From NCBI GenBank assembly GCA_964542305.1, contig CAZITX010000003.1, positions 62,001 to 126,000 of the forward strand: 64,000 bases of DNA. The letters are read 5' to 3'. The notes below the pieces were generated by a model. That model did no database searches, was not told the DNA's origin, and saw nothing but the letters and a program-made list of their open reading frames with translations. How positions within the stretch are numbered: position 1 is the first letter of the stretch; the number at the start of each line of letters is the position of its first letter. This DNA comes from DMER64 sp964542305. Its GTDB lineage: Bacteria; Bacteroidota; Bacteroidia; Bacteroidales; UBA932. Positions 1 to 8,239 of the stretch are shown one piece after another. The translations under genes were made by a program, and so were the position numbers.

Positions 1-72
1 TTCCCTGCTGCAACCAGTCGCCACAAACAAAAACAACAGATACAGCAGGGAGGCTTTTAAGGTGTTTTTCAT
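1..72 (-). CDS. Lipoprotein, N-terminal fragment (cut by window edge)
   Basis: Only the first 24 codons lie in the window. They encode a type II signal peptide: Met-Lys-Asn, a Leu/Phe-rich hydrophobic core, then Ala-Thr-Gly-Cys at residues 18-21, so Cys21 would be lipidated and the protein anchored in the envelope. A TACCTTTG -7 box ends only four bases before the ATG. The body of the protein is outside the window, so no function can be given. Confidence 0.75.
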   Translation of the reverse strand, partial: MKNTLKASLLYLLFLFVATGCSRE

Positions 73-76
73 ATAG

Positions 77-124
77 CAAAGGTAATCAAATGGAGTTTGA
101 CTGCGCCAAAATTATGTATCTTTG
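77..124. promoter_or_regulatory. Interleaved divergent promoters for the lipoprotein and the DUF134 gene
   Basis: Plus strand: TTTG at 96-99, 17 bases, then TATCTTTG at 117-124, matching the Bacteroidota -33/-7 consensus; it ends four bases before the ATG at 129. Minus strand: TTTG read at 110-107, 22 bases, then TACCTTTG read at 84-77, ending four bases before the ATG at 72. The two promoters overlap within about 50 bases. Both predicted transcription starts fall at or next to a start codon. Confidence 0.65.
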
Positions 125-128
125 CATT

Positions 129-527
129 ATGCCAAACCGTAAAAGACACCGGCGTATGTCTGCCCTCCCCCCAATGGAGGGTTACCGTCCATACGGAGTT
201 CCCGGGAGGGACCGGGGATCGGTGGAATTGCTGTTTGAGGAATATGAAGCCATCCGTCTTGCAGATTATGAAAACCTGACGCAGGAAGAAGCGGCCCGCA
301 GAATGAATATCTCAAGGCCTACTTTTACGCGTTTATACGACAAAGCCCGCAAAACCATTGCCCGTGCCTTCATTGAAAGCAAGAGCATTGTGATCCGCGG
401 CGGGGATTATGAAATTGAAAATCACTGGTACCGTTGCCGCCATTGCCACCAGGTAAATTCCTCGCCGGACCCTGTCGATAATTGCCAAAATTGTCATTCT
501 GAAGATATTTTGTCTTTGAATAAATAA
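129..527 (+). CDS. DUF134 (UPF0251) family DNA-binding regulator with C-terminal zinc-ribbon-like tail
   Basis: The product is 132 residues from the ATG at 129. An upstream in-frame ATG at 90 exists, but the -33 and -7 boxes lie between the two, and MPNRKRHRR is the family's usual beginning. The centre carries the DUF134 helix-turn-helix: a Glu-rich helix (EYEAIRLADYE), then LTQEEAARRMNISRPTFTRL. The last 35 residues hold two Cys-x-x-Cys pairs (CRHC and CQNC), which suggest a small zinc ribbon. DUF134 genes often lie beside metallocofactor genes of the NifX/NafY or Mrp type. Here the gene is tail to tail, four bases apart, with a metallocofactor-like operon. Its role as regulator of that operon is inference. 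Confidence 0.8.
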   Translation: MPNRKRHRRMSALPPMEGYRPYGVPGRDRGSVELLFEEYEAIRLADYENLTQEEAARRMNISRPTFTRLYDKARKTIARAFIESKSIVIRGGDYEIENHWYRCRHCHQVNSSPDPVDNCQNCHSEDILSLNK

Positions 528-531
528 AGAC

Positions 532-1185
532 TCAGCCTTTTGTGTGTTCCCAAATCTTCAGGTCTATGCAATCAATACGTGTTCTTTCGTCTTCAAGAGA
601 AACGATCACCCCTGAATGGACTTTCCCCATCATGCAATGAGACGGAAGGAATTTCACGGTCTGTCCTACAAAGGGACGCATTCCCTCAATTACCCCTCTA
701 AAAGACAACACCATACATATACCCACCTCAACAACAGCATCTTCCCGACCCAACAATTTTCCCGGCCCTATAACCCATACATCCAACAACCCGTTATCTA
801 TCTCCACAACCCGTGCAAAATGCGTAATAGGGCAGCCCAACGGACGGTAACGGATCACATCGTCTTTTAAGATCTTGTTGCCGGAAAAACAGGCCAACGT
901 TTCGCGACACGAGGGCTCTCCGGGCAACGGATGCAACAGAAAATCCGCCTGCGCCTTGTCTATCAGCCCAACATAAGTTTCTTTTTCCTGAATATTTGCC
1001 GAGTTGAGGATCCCCGTCAATTTTTGGAACTGCGTCTTGAACCGTTCCTGCCTGAAAACCGGGCATTGTTCCGGCATAGCCCTTGTTTCTTTTAAAGCCG
1101 AGGCAAAGGCCGCACAATTCACATAACCGCAAGCCCCGCAATTGAATCCCGGCAGCAGGGCAACCAGGGTTTCTTTCTTGATCAT
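532..1185 (-). CDS. Iron-sulfur protein with N-terminal 4Fe-4S (PF04060-like) domain
   Basis: The 217-residue protein starts with a four-Cys cluster motif: Cys16, Cys19, Cys24 and Cys41 in LPGFNCGACGYVNC...QCP, the pattern of PF04060 domains found in RnfB and corrinoid/CODH-associated proteins. The remainder has no signal peptide or membrane segment and includes RPLGCPITHFARVVE, which supplies a further Cys and His that could bind metal. It is the last gene of a three-gene operon, three bases after the GTPase. Electron donor or cluster scaffold for the GTPase/ATPase pair is the likeliest role, but this is inference. I do not recognise a characterised homologue. Confidence 0.75.
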   Translation of the reverse strand: MIKKETLVALLPGFNCGACGYVNCAAFASALKETRAMPEQCPVFRQERFKTQFQKLTGILNSANIQEKETYVGLIDKAQADFLLHPLPGEPSCRETLACFSGNKILKDDVIRYRPLGCPITHFARVVEIDNGLLDVWVIGPGKLLGREDAVVEVGICMVLSFRGVIEGMRPFVGQTVKFLPSHCMMGKVHSGVIVSLEDERTRIDCIDLKIWEHTKG

Positions 1186-1188
1186 GAT

Positions 1189-1890
1189 TTATTCTCCCTT
1201 ATATTCCTGCACCCCGTTTATGTGCCGAAGCACACCCCTGTGGTATTTCTTCTCTATATGCATTTCCCCTACACACAAAGTACAAATAGAAAACGGCGCA
1301 TTGTGGCGTAAACGGTCTTCACTGTAATTAAACACAGGCGCCTGCGAAAAACAAGCCGCCAATTCTGCCGTTCCTTTACCAGTCAGTCCGTTCGTTTCAA
1401 TAACACGGCACCCGGCATTCATCTCCATAACCCGTTCCCTGAATATTTCCCTTTCTGCCTGCGAGATCATGTCCCCTTTTGTTATGGCTACAACATTGGC
1501 CGTACTTAAAAACGGACCTACTTTTAAAGGAGTGTTTGGCCCTGTTGTAGCATCTATAACACAAACCCCCAAACCATTGGTGGTATAAGGAGCACACCTG
1601 TGACACAATCCCGCAGTTTCTACAATAAGCATATCTGCAGCATGCTCACCGGCAAAAGACACCATTTCTCCCATATTGTAAATGGTATAATGATCCGGGC
1701 ACATATCCCTGGACAATCCAACCATAGTAGGGACTCCCGTCTTTTTAAAACGAACCTGATCTTCTGTATACAGGCAATCGATTTTGGCAACGGCGATCTT
1801 TACCAGCTGTTCTTTTAAAAATCTAATGGTATTAAGCAATACAGACGTTTTTCCTGCCCCAGGGGTACCGGCTACTACTATTACTTTCAT
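1189..1890 (-). CDS. HypB/UreG-like metallochaperone GTPase
   Basis: A SIMIBI-class GTPase of 233 residues. It has a Walker A motif at residues 8-15 (GTPGAGKT), a metal-site-like switch sequence ETAGLCHRCAP at 91-101 in the place where HypB and UreG keep nickel ligands, the G4 motif TKGD at 137-140, and a second Cys pair CTLC at 203-206. HypB and UreG use GTP hydrolysis to load nickel into hydrogenase and urease; the metal here is unknown. A GTG ten codons upstream (1920) is also open and would overlap the ABC gene, but the ATG at 1890 puts the Walker motif at the usual distance. No hydrogenase or urease structural gene is nearby. Confidence 0.75.
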   Translation of the reverse strand: MKVIVVAGTPGAGKTSVLLNTIRFLKEQLVKIAVAKIDCLYTEDQVRFKKTGVPTMVGLSRDMCPDHYTIYNMGEMVSFAGEHAADMLIVETAGLCHRCAPYTTNGLGVCVIDATTGPNTPLKVGPFLSTANVVAITKGDMISQAEREIFRERVMEMNAGCRVIETNGLTGKGTAELAACFSQAPVFNYSEDRLRHNAPFSICTLCVGEMHIEKKYHRGVLRHINGVQEYKGE

Positions 1891-1900
1891 GGTTTTCTTT

Positions 1901-2653
1901 TCAGGCAACAATTTCTTCACCCAGCCTTACCCGTTCACGGATCCTGAACAATTCACTATCCATCCGGTTTAATTCCACGCAAAGATCCGTCTCGTGATCT
2001 GTAGTATTGAAAATTTTTTCCACACCTCCGTTTTTCATTACTATGCGCCTTCCGGTCAATAAAGCCAGTAGTGGGTCATGCGTCACTACTAAAATGATCT
2101 TTCCCTTGCCGGACAACAACTCCATGGCCTGGTGCTTTTTTATGCCTGCGTTTTCTATCTCATCAATCAAGACGATGGGAGAATCACTTATAAAAGCAAC
2201 ATCAGCCACCATCAGAGACCGGCTTTGTCCTCCGCTCAGGACTGTCAGGTTCATATCTTCCGATATGGGTTCTCCAGTTAACGTATTAGCGTGATAAACA
2301 ACCTGTTCCACCATGTTCAGATTCTTTCCCCTGCACTTGGCGTGAAGCAAAAGAAACTCCCTGACAGTCATATCTGCCAAAAAATTCATGTTTTGAGACA
2401 ACTGGGCTATCATTTTCTTTTTGGGATCAAACCGGATGGAGATATCAGGCACTTGTCCGTTTATAAGCACCCTGCGATGCGTGGATGTATCTGCCTGCGC
2501 CAATTGTTCAATATCTTCTATAAAAGCGCTTTTCCCGCTTCCCGTAGGACCAACAACTCCCACAATCTCTCCGGGATAGATTTCGATCCGGGAAAATGTC
2601 TCGGCAATTCCGAATTTGTTTTTTCCGGGCAGAATGGTAATGCTTTCTATCAT
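1901..2653 (-). CDS. Free-standing ABC-type ATPase of a metallocofactor-like operon
   Basis: The 250-residue protein has a Walker A motif GPTGSGKS (residues 36-43), a signature LSGGQSRSL, Walker B VLIDEIE, and a switch His in VVTHD. It has no membrane segments, and no permease or binding protein is encoded beside it, so it probably acts as a soluble chaperone-type ATPase, as AtwA does in methyl-CoM reductase activation. It is the first gene of the operon and is followed by a metallochaperone GTPase and an Fe-S protein. A transporter ATPase whose permease is elsewhere is the alternative. Confidence 0.75.
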   Translation of the reverse strand: MIESITILPGKNKFGIAETFSRIEIYPGEIVGVVGPTGSGKSAFIEDIEQLAQADTSTHRRVLINGQVPDISIRFDPKKKMIAQLSQNMNFLADMTVREFLLLHAKCRGKNLNMVEQVVYHANTLTGEPISEDMNLTVLSGGQSRSLMVADVAFISDSPIVLIDEIENAGIKKHQAMELLSGKGKIILVVTHDPLLALLTGRRIVMKNGGVEKIFNTTDHETDLCVELNRMDSELFRIRERVRLGEEIVA

Positions 2654-2670
2654 TGTCGTATCTTTTCCGA

Positions 2671-2689
2671 CAAAGGTAAAAGCTTTTAC
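2671..2689 (-). promoter_or_regulatory. Promoter and palindromic operator candidate of the ABC/GTPase/Fe-S operon
   Basis: Read on the minus strand, TACCTTTG occupies 2678-2671 and matches the -7 consensus, 17 bases before the ATG at 2653. GTAAAAGCTTTTAC at 2676-2689 is a perfect 14-base palindrome that overlaps the upstream edge of the -7 box. A protein bound there would block the promoter. The bound regulator is unknown. Confidence 0.5.
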
Positions 2690-2709
2690 TATTTTGATAA
2701 ACCCATGAA

Positions 2710-2740
2710 AAACGTATCCTTCACTACGTTTAAAAACGTA
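2710..2740. repeat. Inverted ACGTA repeats; terminator of the response regulator gene or operator
   Basis: Three copies of a seven-base arm occur: AAACGTA at 2710-2716, TACGTTT at 2725-2731 and AAACGTA at 2734-2740. Read on the minus strand, the outer pair folds as AAACGTA, an eight-base loop, TACGTTT and further Ts, which resembles a weak intrinsic terminator just after the response regulator stop at 2752. The close pair, two bases apart, also looks like an operator half-site pair. Sequence alone does not decide between the two. Confidence 0.4.
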
Positions 2741-2751
2741 CTGGGGTGGCC

Positions 2752-3399
2752 TTAAATATCAAAATAATGGTGTTTGATGGCATACGTTACCAGATTGGCC
2801 GTATTCCTGGATTCTGTTTTCTGGAGCAGGTTTTCCCGGTGTTTGTCTACGGTACGTTTACTTATACCTAATTTTTGTGCAATTTCTGCATTGGAAAATC
2901 CCTTACAGATATAATAAAGAATGTCTTTTTCTCGCTGCGTAATGTCGTCCCGGTCTTTTCCAGGATTGTTGATTTTATGGGTCATGATCTCCAGAATGGA
3001 TTGAATGATGTCCTGAGAATAATAATTTTTCCCTTCCATAACATCAATCAACGCATTTTTCACTTCTTTAAAAGAAGAATTTTTAAGTAAGAACCCGGAG
3101 GCTCCCGCTTCTATCATACTCGACAGGTAGCTTTCTTCTGAATACATTGATAATGCAAGGATTTTCAAGTTCGCATCCAGCTCCAGCGCCTTTCTTGTAG
3201 CTTCTATTCCGTTCATAACAGGCATCTCTATGTCCATTAACACAATACAATCTTTTACATCAACTATTTTTTCCAGAAATTCAGCCCCGTTTTTCGCATC
3301 CAGTATTTGATCCACAAAATCCATCTTTTGCAATAAAAAACGCAATCCTTCCCGGAACAACGCATGATCATCCACTAAAAAAATATTGATCTTTTTCAT
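2752..3399 (-). CDS. NarL/LuxR-family response regulator
   Basis: The 215-residue protein has an N-terminal receiver domain with acidic pocket Asp10/Asp11, phosphoacceptor Asp56 (VLMDIEMP) and Lys106, then a C-terminal LuxR-type helix-turn-helix (about 150-210; TQREKDILYYICKGFSNAEI). It would bind DNA as a phosphorylated dimer. Its start overlaps the stop of the upstream histidine kinase gene by four bases (ATGA), so the two form a translationally coupled pair. Targets are unknown; the metallocofactor operon lies just downstream. Confidence 0.92.
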   Translation of the reverse strand: MKKINIFLVDDHALFREGLRFLLQKMDFVDQILDAKNGAEFLEKIVDVKDCIVLMDIEMPVMNGIEATRKALELDANLKILALSMYSEESYLSSMIEAGASGFLLKNSSFKEVKNALIDVMEGKNYYSQDIIQSILEIMTHKINNPGKDRDDITQREKDILYYICKGFSNAEIAQKLGISKRTVDKHRENLLQKTESRNTANLVTYAIKHHYFDI

Positions 3400-4352
3400 T
3401 TCACAGGTATTTCAATGTGTGTATAAAAACCATTCCCCGGAGACGAATCTACGGTAATCGACCCGTCCAGGGACTTAACACGGGAATATATATTATCCAG
3501 TCCCATTCCGGTTAAGGATAGATCCTTTACCGAGGTTTGACCCGGCTCCATACCTTTCCCGTCATCACGGTAATCAACCGTCAGCCACTGATCTTGTTCT
3601 TTCAACGTCAGGTGAATAATCGCCGGACCGGCGTGTTTAACACTGTTGTTCAACAATTCGGTAACTATACGGTATACGTTGATCTCTGTATCGTAATCGT
3701 ACCTCTTGTCAGAAATATCAGCCTTAAAAACCACTTTTATTGGAGAATTGGCAAACAACTGCCTGGTCAGTGTTTCGGTCGCTTTTGCCAACCCGTAATT
3801 CTTCAGCAAATGAGGACTCAGGTGGTTTGAAATTTCCCTGAGGGTGACAATTGCTTCATCGATCACCGAATACGATTGCTCAACGATCCTTCTGTTTTCT
3901 GTATCCATCTTTTCTGTATCAGCGGCACTTATTATCATTTTTACGGAAGAGAGCAACGGACCCAAGCCGTCGTGCAAGTCTCCCGCGATGGTGCGCCGGG
4001 CGCGTTCTTCTCCCTGAATGATCCCCATAAGCATTCGTTTTTCACTTGTCTTTCGAACGGTATCCAATTGATCCTGAAGATTGAATATCTGTCTAATATA
4101 ATACAAACTAATAAGCATCAGAATGGATATCACAATGCCCAGCCAGCTGTTCACTTCGTCTTTGGCAAATAATTTGGTTTGCCAGAAAAAGGAGGAGAAT
4201 TCAAACAGCCTTTCCAGAGCCATCAGTACAAACGCAATGGATATGAGTATCCAGGAAATGTTGTACCGGGTCCTGCGAACCATGGAGACCGCCACAATAG
4301 CCGTGATCAATTGAATGATCATGGACAGGAACAAGGCAATTTTAAAGATCAT
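3396..4352 (-). CDS. HisKA_3-type sensor histidine kinase
   Basis: Of 318 residues, the N-terminal part has three hydrophobic segments (about 3-24, 32-47 and 70-88) and no recognisable periplasmic sensor domain. A short coiled linker leads to the HisKA_3 dimerisation helix with phosphoacceptor His127 in GDLHDGLGP. The ATPase domain follows with ELLNNSVKHA (N box) and DDGKGM (G1). This class partners with LuxR-type regulators, as the overlapping downstream gene confirms. The signal probably comes from the membrane or cytoplasm. Confidence 0.92.
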   Translation of the reverse strand: MIFKIALFLSMIIQLITAIVAVSMVRRTRYNISWILISIAFVLMALERLFEFSSFFWQTKLFAKDEVNSWLGIVISILMLISLYYIRQIFNLQDQLDTVRKTSEKRMLMGIIQGEERARRTIAGDLHDGLGPLLSSVKMIISAADTEKMDTENRRIVEQSYSVIDEAIVTLREISNHLSPHLLKNYGLAKATETLTRQLFANSPIKVVFKADISDKRYDYDTEINVYRIVTELLNNSVKHAGPAIIHLTLKEQDQWLTVDYRDDGKGMEPGQTSVKDLSLTGMGLDNIYSRVKSLDGSITVDSSPGNGFYTHIEIPVK

Positions 4353-4381
4353 TTTTTCAGTAAAGTTATTGATTTAAAAAC

Positions 4382-4410
4382 AAAAAAGGCCGCCCTGCAA
4401 AGAGCGACCT
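4382..4410 (-). terminator. Intrinsic terminator after the lipoprotein gene
   Basis: Read on the minus strand: a nine-pair stem AGGTCGCTC/GGGCGGCCT (two G-T pairs), loop TTTGCA, then six Ts. It lies 22 bases beyond the stop codon of the lipoprotein gene at 4433 and would separate that gene from the kinase/regulator pair. Confidence 0.75.
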
Positions 4411-4432
4411 ACACACTATTAGGTTTCAAGTG

Positions 4433-5257
4433 TTATTCAAGCAGCTTGTTGCGGGCTGTTTCAATGTCTGTTGCCAGCGTATTTAGCTGTTCTTCAAGCT
4501 GTTTTACATTTATGGCGTTTATAACTTTCAACGGTTCCAGGATCCCCCTGATGGATTCCAGTTCCGGATGGTAAGGGATCAGGGATTCTATACCGTCCAC
4601 AACCAGAAGGAAGCGGTAGGAAACATCTGCGGCCGTCTGGTCATTAAAATAGGTTATGTAACGGGGTATATCAAGGCTGGTGAAATACAGGGCTTCCAGG
4701 ATCCCGGCGGCCATGGTTTCAAAGAACATGTGAATCTGTTCTTTTTCCATTTGTTCTTCTCCCATCGTGACTACCCAGGTATTGATATCCAACGCATTAA
4801 TCTCTACATTGACTTCGGCTCCTTCCATCAGGGCCACATTGTCGGTATCTACCAAAAGCTGGGCTATTACCTGATCGTATTCCTCAACCGGTAAACCGTA
4901 AAGTTGCGCAATGGCCTTATCTACTGAATAAACGGCTAAAGCCCTGTTTTTTTGTGAAAGTGTCACCAGGTCGTTCACTTTGGCCAACGGCATCAGGAAT
5001 GTAGGTTTTACTCTTTTTTCACGATCGGTAAGGACCAGCGTCCCTTCCTGAATGGCTTTCATATGGGGCATTACGCCCAATTGCTGAAACCCGGATACCA
5101 AGGAATCGATCTTGATGATCAAATCTTCTGTCAGGTATTGTTCCTGGAGACTTGTTTCCGATTTGGTTTGAGCGTCTTTCTTTTTGGAGGAGCTGTTACC
5201 GCATGCGCTAACGATAAGCGCCGAGATCAACAAAAGTGCAATGGCAATTCTTTTCAT
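4433..5257 (-). CDS. Lipoprotein of unknown function
   Basis: The 274-residue product has a type II signal peptide (MKRIAIALLL... with lipobox VSAC, Cys19) and a Lys/Ser-rich linker. The rest is mostly alpha-helical, acidic and without further Cys or catalytic motif. I do not recognise the family. It is a single transcription unit: a TACATTTG promoter box read at 5306-5299 upstream and a strong terminator downstream at 4382-4410. Surface or periplasmic location follows from the signal; function cannot be inferred. Confidence 0.8.
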   Translation of the reverse strand: MKRIAIALLLISALIVSACGNSSSKKKDAQTKSETSLQEQYLTEDLIIKIDSLVSGFQQLGVMPHMKAIQEGTLVLTDREKRVKPTFLMPLAKVNDLVTLSQKNRALAVYSVDKAIAQLYGLPVEEYDQVIAQLLVDTDNVALMEGAEVNVEINALDINTWVVTMGEEQMEKEQIHMFFETMAAGILEALYFTSLDIPRYITYFNDQTAADVSYRFLLVVDGIESLIPYHPELESIRGILEPLKVINAINVKQLEEQLNTLATDIETARNKLLE

Positions 5258-5298
5258 ATTGAGTTGTTTTGAATAATAAATAAGCTTGGAATATTGTA

Positions 5299-5306
5299 CA
5301 AATGTA
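5299..5306 (-). promoter_or_regulatory. -7 promoter box of the lipoprotein gene
   Basis: CAAATGTA here reads TACATTTG on the minus strand, an exact TAnnTTTG match, with a leader of about 35 bases to the ATG at 5257. Confidence 0.5.
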
Positions 5307-5320
5307 AAAAAAACACGTTA

Positions 5321-8239
5321 TTATTCACCTTTCTTTCCCATAAACCTTGCCGGAATCCTGAAAAATAATGCCAGGGCAGTCAATAAAGCCATAATTCCCA
5401 GTACCGCCAGGTTATACCACAATGTGGGAATTTTCAATTTCCCCAGTATTTTTACGTGGCTGTAAAAAGGAGCTCTTCCGTTACTTGTAGCCGGGTCCAG
5501 GTATATTTGGCCTACTTTGGGTACGATTGTGTGATCCACAATGCGAAACATTTTTGTAGAGGAGCTGTTTAGCACCAGATCCTGCAGAAACAGGTTATGG
5601 TGATCCTTTTTCAGGGACAACAAACCGTCTTTTCCCAGTTCATTGATCAAACGCATATTGGTCCTGTCAATTTCGTGGGTATAATGCAATGACCTTTTTG
5701 AGAGGACTTTATTGGCATCAACAAAATAACCGTCCAACTGGTGGTAAAGAGCTTCAGACCACGCAGAACCCTCTACCTGTAAAGGATCCTTTTCCGTCAA
5801 CTGTGCCAGCAGGGGCAAGCCTGTTTTAATAATTTCCAGCCTTTCTTTATCCGGAGCTCCTTCTTTCAGGTATTCTGCCTGTGCCGTTTCCATTTGGCTT
5901 TGCAATTCTTCCAGGAACCCGATCCTGTAATATTGTGCGCGGAATTTTTCTTTTTCGTCGTCAAAGAAATGCTTCATGTAACGGTTGTATTCAAAAGAGC
6001 TGACCGCCAGGGCTTCGAATGCCCACCTGGAAGGGATTACCTCTCCAATCACAGGAACGTTTCCCGTTTTGCTTTTCGGGTTCAGGTCATCAAATTTCAC
6101 GACCAGGCCACACAGCAGGATCTGGGGTATCAGCAACAGCGGTATGGTAATGTAAATAGCCACGATGGAACTCAGGGACTGGGAAAGCACCAGTCCGGTC
6201 AGGTTTGCCACCAATGCCGCCGCAAAAAGAACGATCCACCAAATCCACAGCATACCGTGAATACCCATAATCGCGTTTCCGGCCAGTATGAAAAGCAGTG
6301 TTTGTACAAGCGATAACCCTGTCAGATATATGATCTTGGACCAGATATACCCGCTGTGACTCAGTTTCAGGAAGCGTTCCCGTTTTAGCAGGGAACGGTC
6401 CTTGAAAATTTCCTCGGCACTGACACTCATTCCCATGAATATGGCCACAATCACCGCCATGAAAAAATACGACACCAGGTTTTTATTGTCCATCAATGTA
6501 TATCCCGTCTCGGGTGCATACCTGGTCAGCATGGCCACCACCACTGCCAATAAGGGGGCTTCCAGCAGGGATATTAGCAAATACTGCGTGTTTGCCATTT
6601 TGGTGCGTATGTTTCGCTGAAGAAATATCCGGAACTGTTTCCAGGCCGCCGGCTTTTTCTGTCTTGTTTCGGGAACTTCGCGTATTTTTGGATCTTCCCC
6701 CACAGATCTTGTTTCCAGGTATTTGTTGTGCCATTCTTCCGGACTGATCCGGCGTGTTTCAGTAATTTTTCCGGTATCGTCCAACGCTTTGGCGTCCAAT
6801 ATGTTCAGTACGATTTCGGGATTGACGTTCCCGCAAGTAGAACACATGCTGGTATCGGCATCGGCATAATGTGCGACATCTTTAAAATACGTTATGGCTT
6901 CAATGGGATTCCCATCGTATACGGGATAGCCACCTTTGTCTAAAAGCCAGAGCTTGTCAAATAATTTGTAAATGTCCGAGGAAGGTTGGTGGATATTCAC
7001 CACAATCAACCGTCCTTTGAATGTTTGCTCCTTGAGCAGGTTTATTACCTTTTCCGAGTCGGAAGAACTCAGCCCCGAAGTAGGTTCGTCCAGGAACAGA
7101 ACCACCGGCTCCCGGATCAACTCCAGGGCAATGTTGAGCCTCTTGCGCTGTCCTCCGCTGATGGTCTTGTTCAGGGGTGATCCCACTTTGAGGTCTTTTG
7201 CCGCCGCCAGTCCCAGATCCGTCAACACCTCCATGACCCGTTTATCGAGTTCTTCAGGAGACATCCCGTCAAAACACAGTTTGGCTGTATACCATAAGTT
7301 TTTGTAAACAGTCAGTTCTTCTATAAGTAAGTCATCCTGGGGCACAAAACCGATCAGTTTCTGAACCTCGGAGTTATCAATGGAATGACCGTTCAGCAGG
7401 ATCTGTCCTTCCTGGGGTTTTATATTGCCGTTAAGCAATCCCAGCAATGTGGATTTTCCCACTCCGCTCCCTCCCATAATGGCTACCAGTTGTCCGGAAT
7501 GCAGGGTGAAGCTGAAGTTATGCATTCCGTTGTCACTTCCCGGAAAACGGAAATTGATATCCTTTCCGGAAAGTTCAATGGGAATGTGTTTGTCTCCTTT
7601 TTTGTCAAAAAGAGCCTTTATGTTGCTATAATACAGGGGCGTACCCTGTTTTCCTTTCATCACGCCGCTTTGCTGCCACAATTGAAATGTGCCTGCCATA
7701 ACGGGGACGTCGTTCATCATGACGGGGTCTGTTCCACGGTAAGTAAAAGCCATCGCATTGGATCCGGGCAGGTCTATCATTTTTAACGTTCCGTTCCATC
7801 CCTCAGGAACATAAGAAAGGACTTTCTCCGTTTCCCGATCAAGAACAAAAGCTTTGAAATGGCCGAAATCGTCTTCACTGACATTGAACTGGGACGCCAC
7901 TTTTTTGAAAAGATCTTCATGAGTCAGGAATCCTTCGGGGTTCATTCCGGCAAATTCCATAAACCGCAATAAAAGCAATGACTGTTCTTTTGCTTCTATG
8001 TTTTTTCTCAATCCCTCGCAAACCCCCTCAATAATCTTATCCTTATCCAAACCCGAGGACATCTGGTACAATTCCCTCAGGTCCCTGTACAAACCCAGGT
8101 ATGTTTCCTGCCGGCGTATACCAAAATGCTGATTCAGATAAGCTTTAATGAGTTTTTCGGACCTTTCTTTGTCTATCCCCGCTACAGCGCCAAAAAGAGC
8201 AAACAGGTTCAGCAATCCGGATAATACCAAGTCGTTCAT
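5321..8239 (-). CDS. ABCG-like half-transporter: ATPase fused to ABC-2 membrane domain, with long N-terminal domain
   Basis: A 972-residue protein. Residues 1-220 form a helical cytoplasmic extension. The ABC domain follows, with Walker A GGSGVGKST (256-264), signature ISGGQ (361-365) and Walker B VLFLDE (381-386). A segment with CSTCGNVNPE separates it from an ABC-2 type membrane domain of about six helices. A soluble stretch before the last helix could be extracytoplasmic. ATPase-then-membrane order is that of the ABCG family, which exports lipids or other hydrophobic compounds as dimers. The substrate is unknown. It is the last gene of the suf-folK-glyS operon, overlapping its upstream neighbour by ATGA. 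Confidence 0.85.
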   Translation of the reverse strand: MNDLVLSGLLNLFALFGAVAGIDKERSEKLIKAYLNQHFGIRRQETYLGLYRDLRELYQMSSGLDKDKIIEGVCEGLRKNIEAKEQSLLLLRFMEFAGMNPEGFLTHEDLFKKVASQFNVSEDDFGHFKAFVLDRETEKVLSYVPEGWNGTLKMIDLPGSNAMAFTYRGTDPVMMNDVPVMAGTFQLWQQSGVMKGKQGTPLYYSNIKALFDKKGDKHIPIELSGKDINFRFPGSDNGMHNFSFTLHSGQLVAIMGGSGVGKSTLLGLLNGNIKPQEGQILLNGHSIDNSEVQKLIGFVPQDDLLIEELTVYKNLWYTAKLCFDGMSPEELDKRVMEVLTDLGLAAAKDLKVGSPLNKTISGGQRKRLNIALELIREPVVLFLDEPTSGLSSSDSEKVINLLKEQTFKGRLIVVNIHQPSSDIYKLFDKLWLLDKGGYPVYDGNPIEAITYFKDVAHYADADTSMCSTCGNVNPEIVLNILDAKALDDTGKITETRRISPEEWHNKYLETRSVGEDPKIREVPETRQKKPAAWKQFRIFLQRNIRTKMANTQYLLISLLEAPLLAVVVAMLTRYAPETGYTLMDNKNLVSYFFMAVIVAIFMGMSVSAEEIFKDRSLLKRERFLKLSHSGYIWSKIIYLTGLSLVQTLLFILAGNAIMGIHGMLWIWWIVLFAAALVANLTGLVLSQSLSSIVAIYITIPLLLIPQILLCGLVVKFDDLNPKSKTGNVPVIGEVIPSRWAFEALAVSSFEYNRYMKHFFDDEKEKFRAQYYRIGFLEELQSQMETAQAEYLKEGAPDKERLEIIKTGLPLLAQLTEKDPLQVEGSAWSEALYHQLDGYFVDANKVLSKRSLHYTHEIDRTNMRLINELGKDGLLSLKKDHHNLFLQDLVLNSSSTKMFRIVDHTIVPKVGQIYLDPATSNGRAPFYSHVKILGKLKIPTLWYNLAVLGIMALLTALALFFRIPARFMGKKGE

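Noticed and set aside
90..128. Upstream ATG at 90 for the DUF134 protein
   Set aside because: The -33 and -7 boxes lie inside this stretch, and the family begins at MPNRKR (129).
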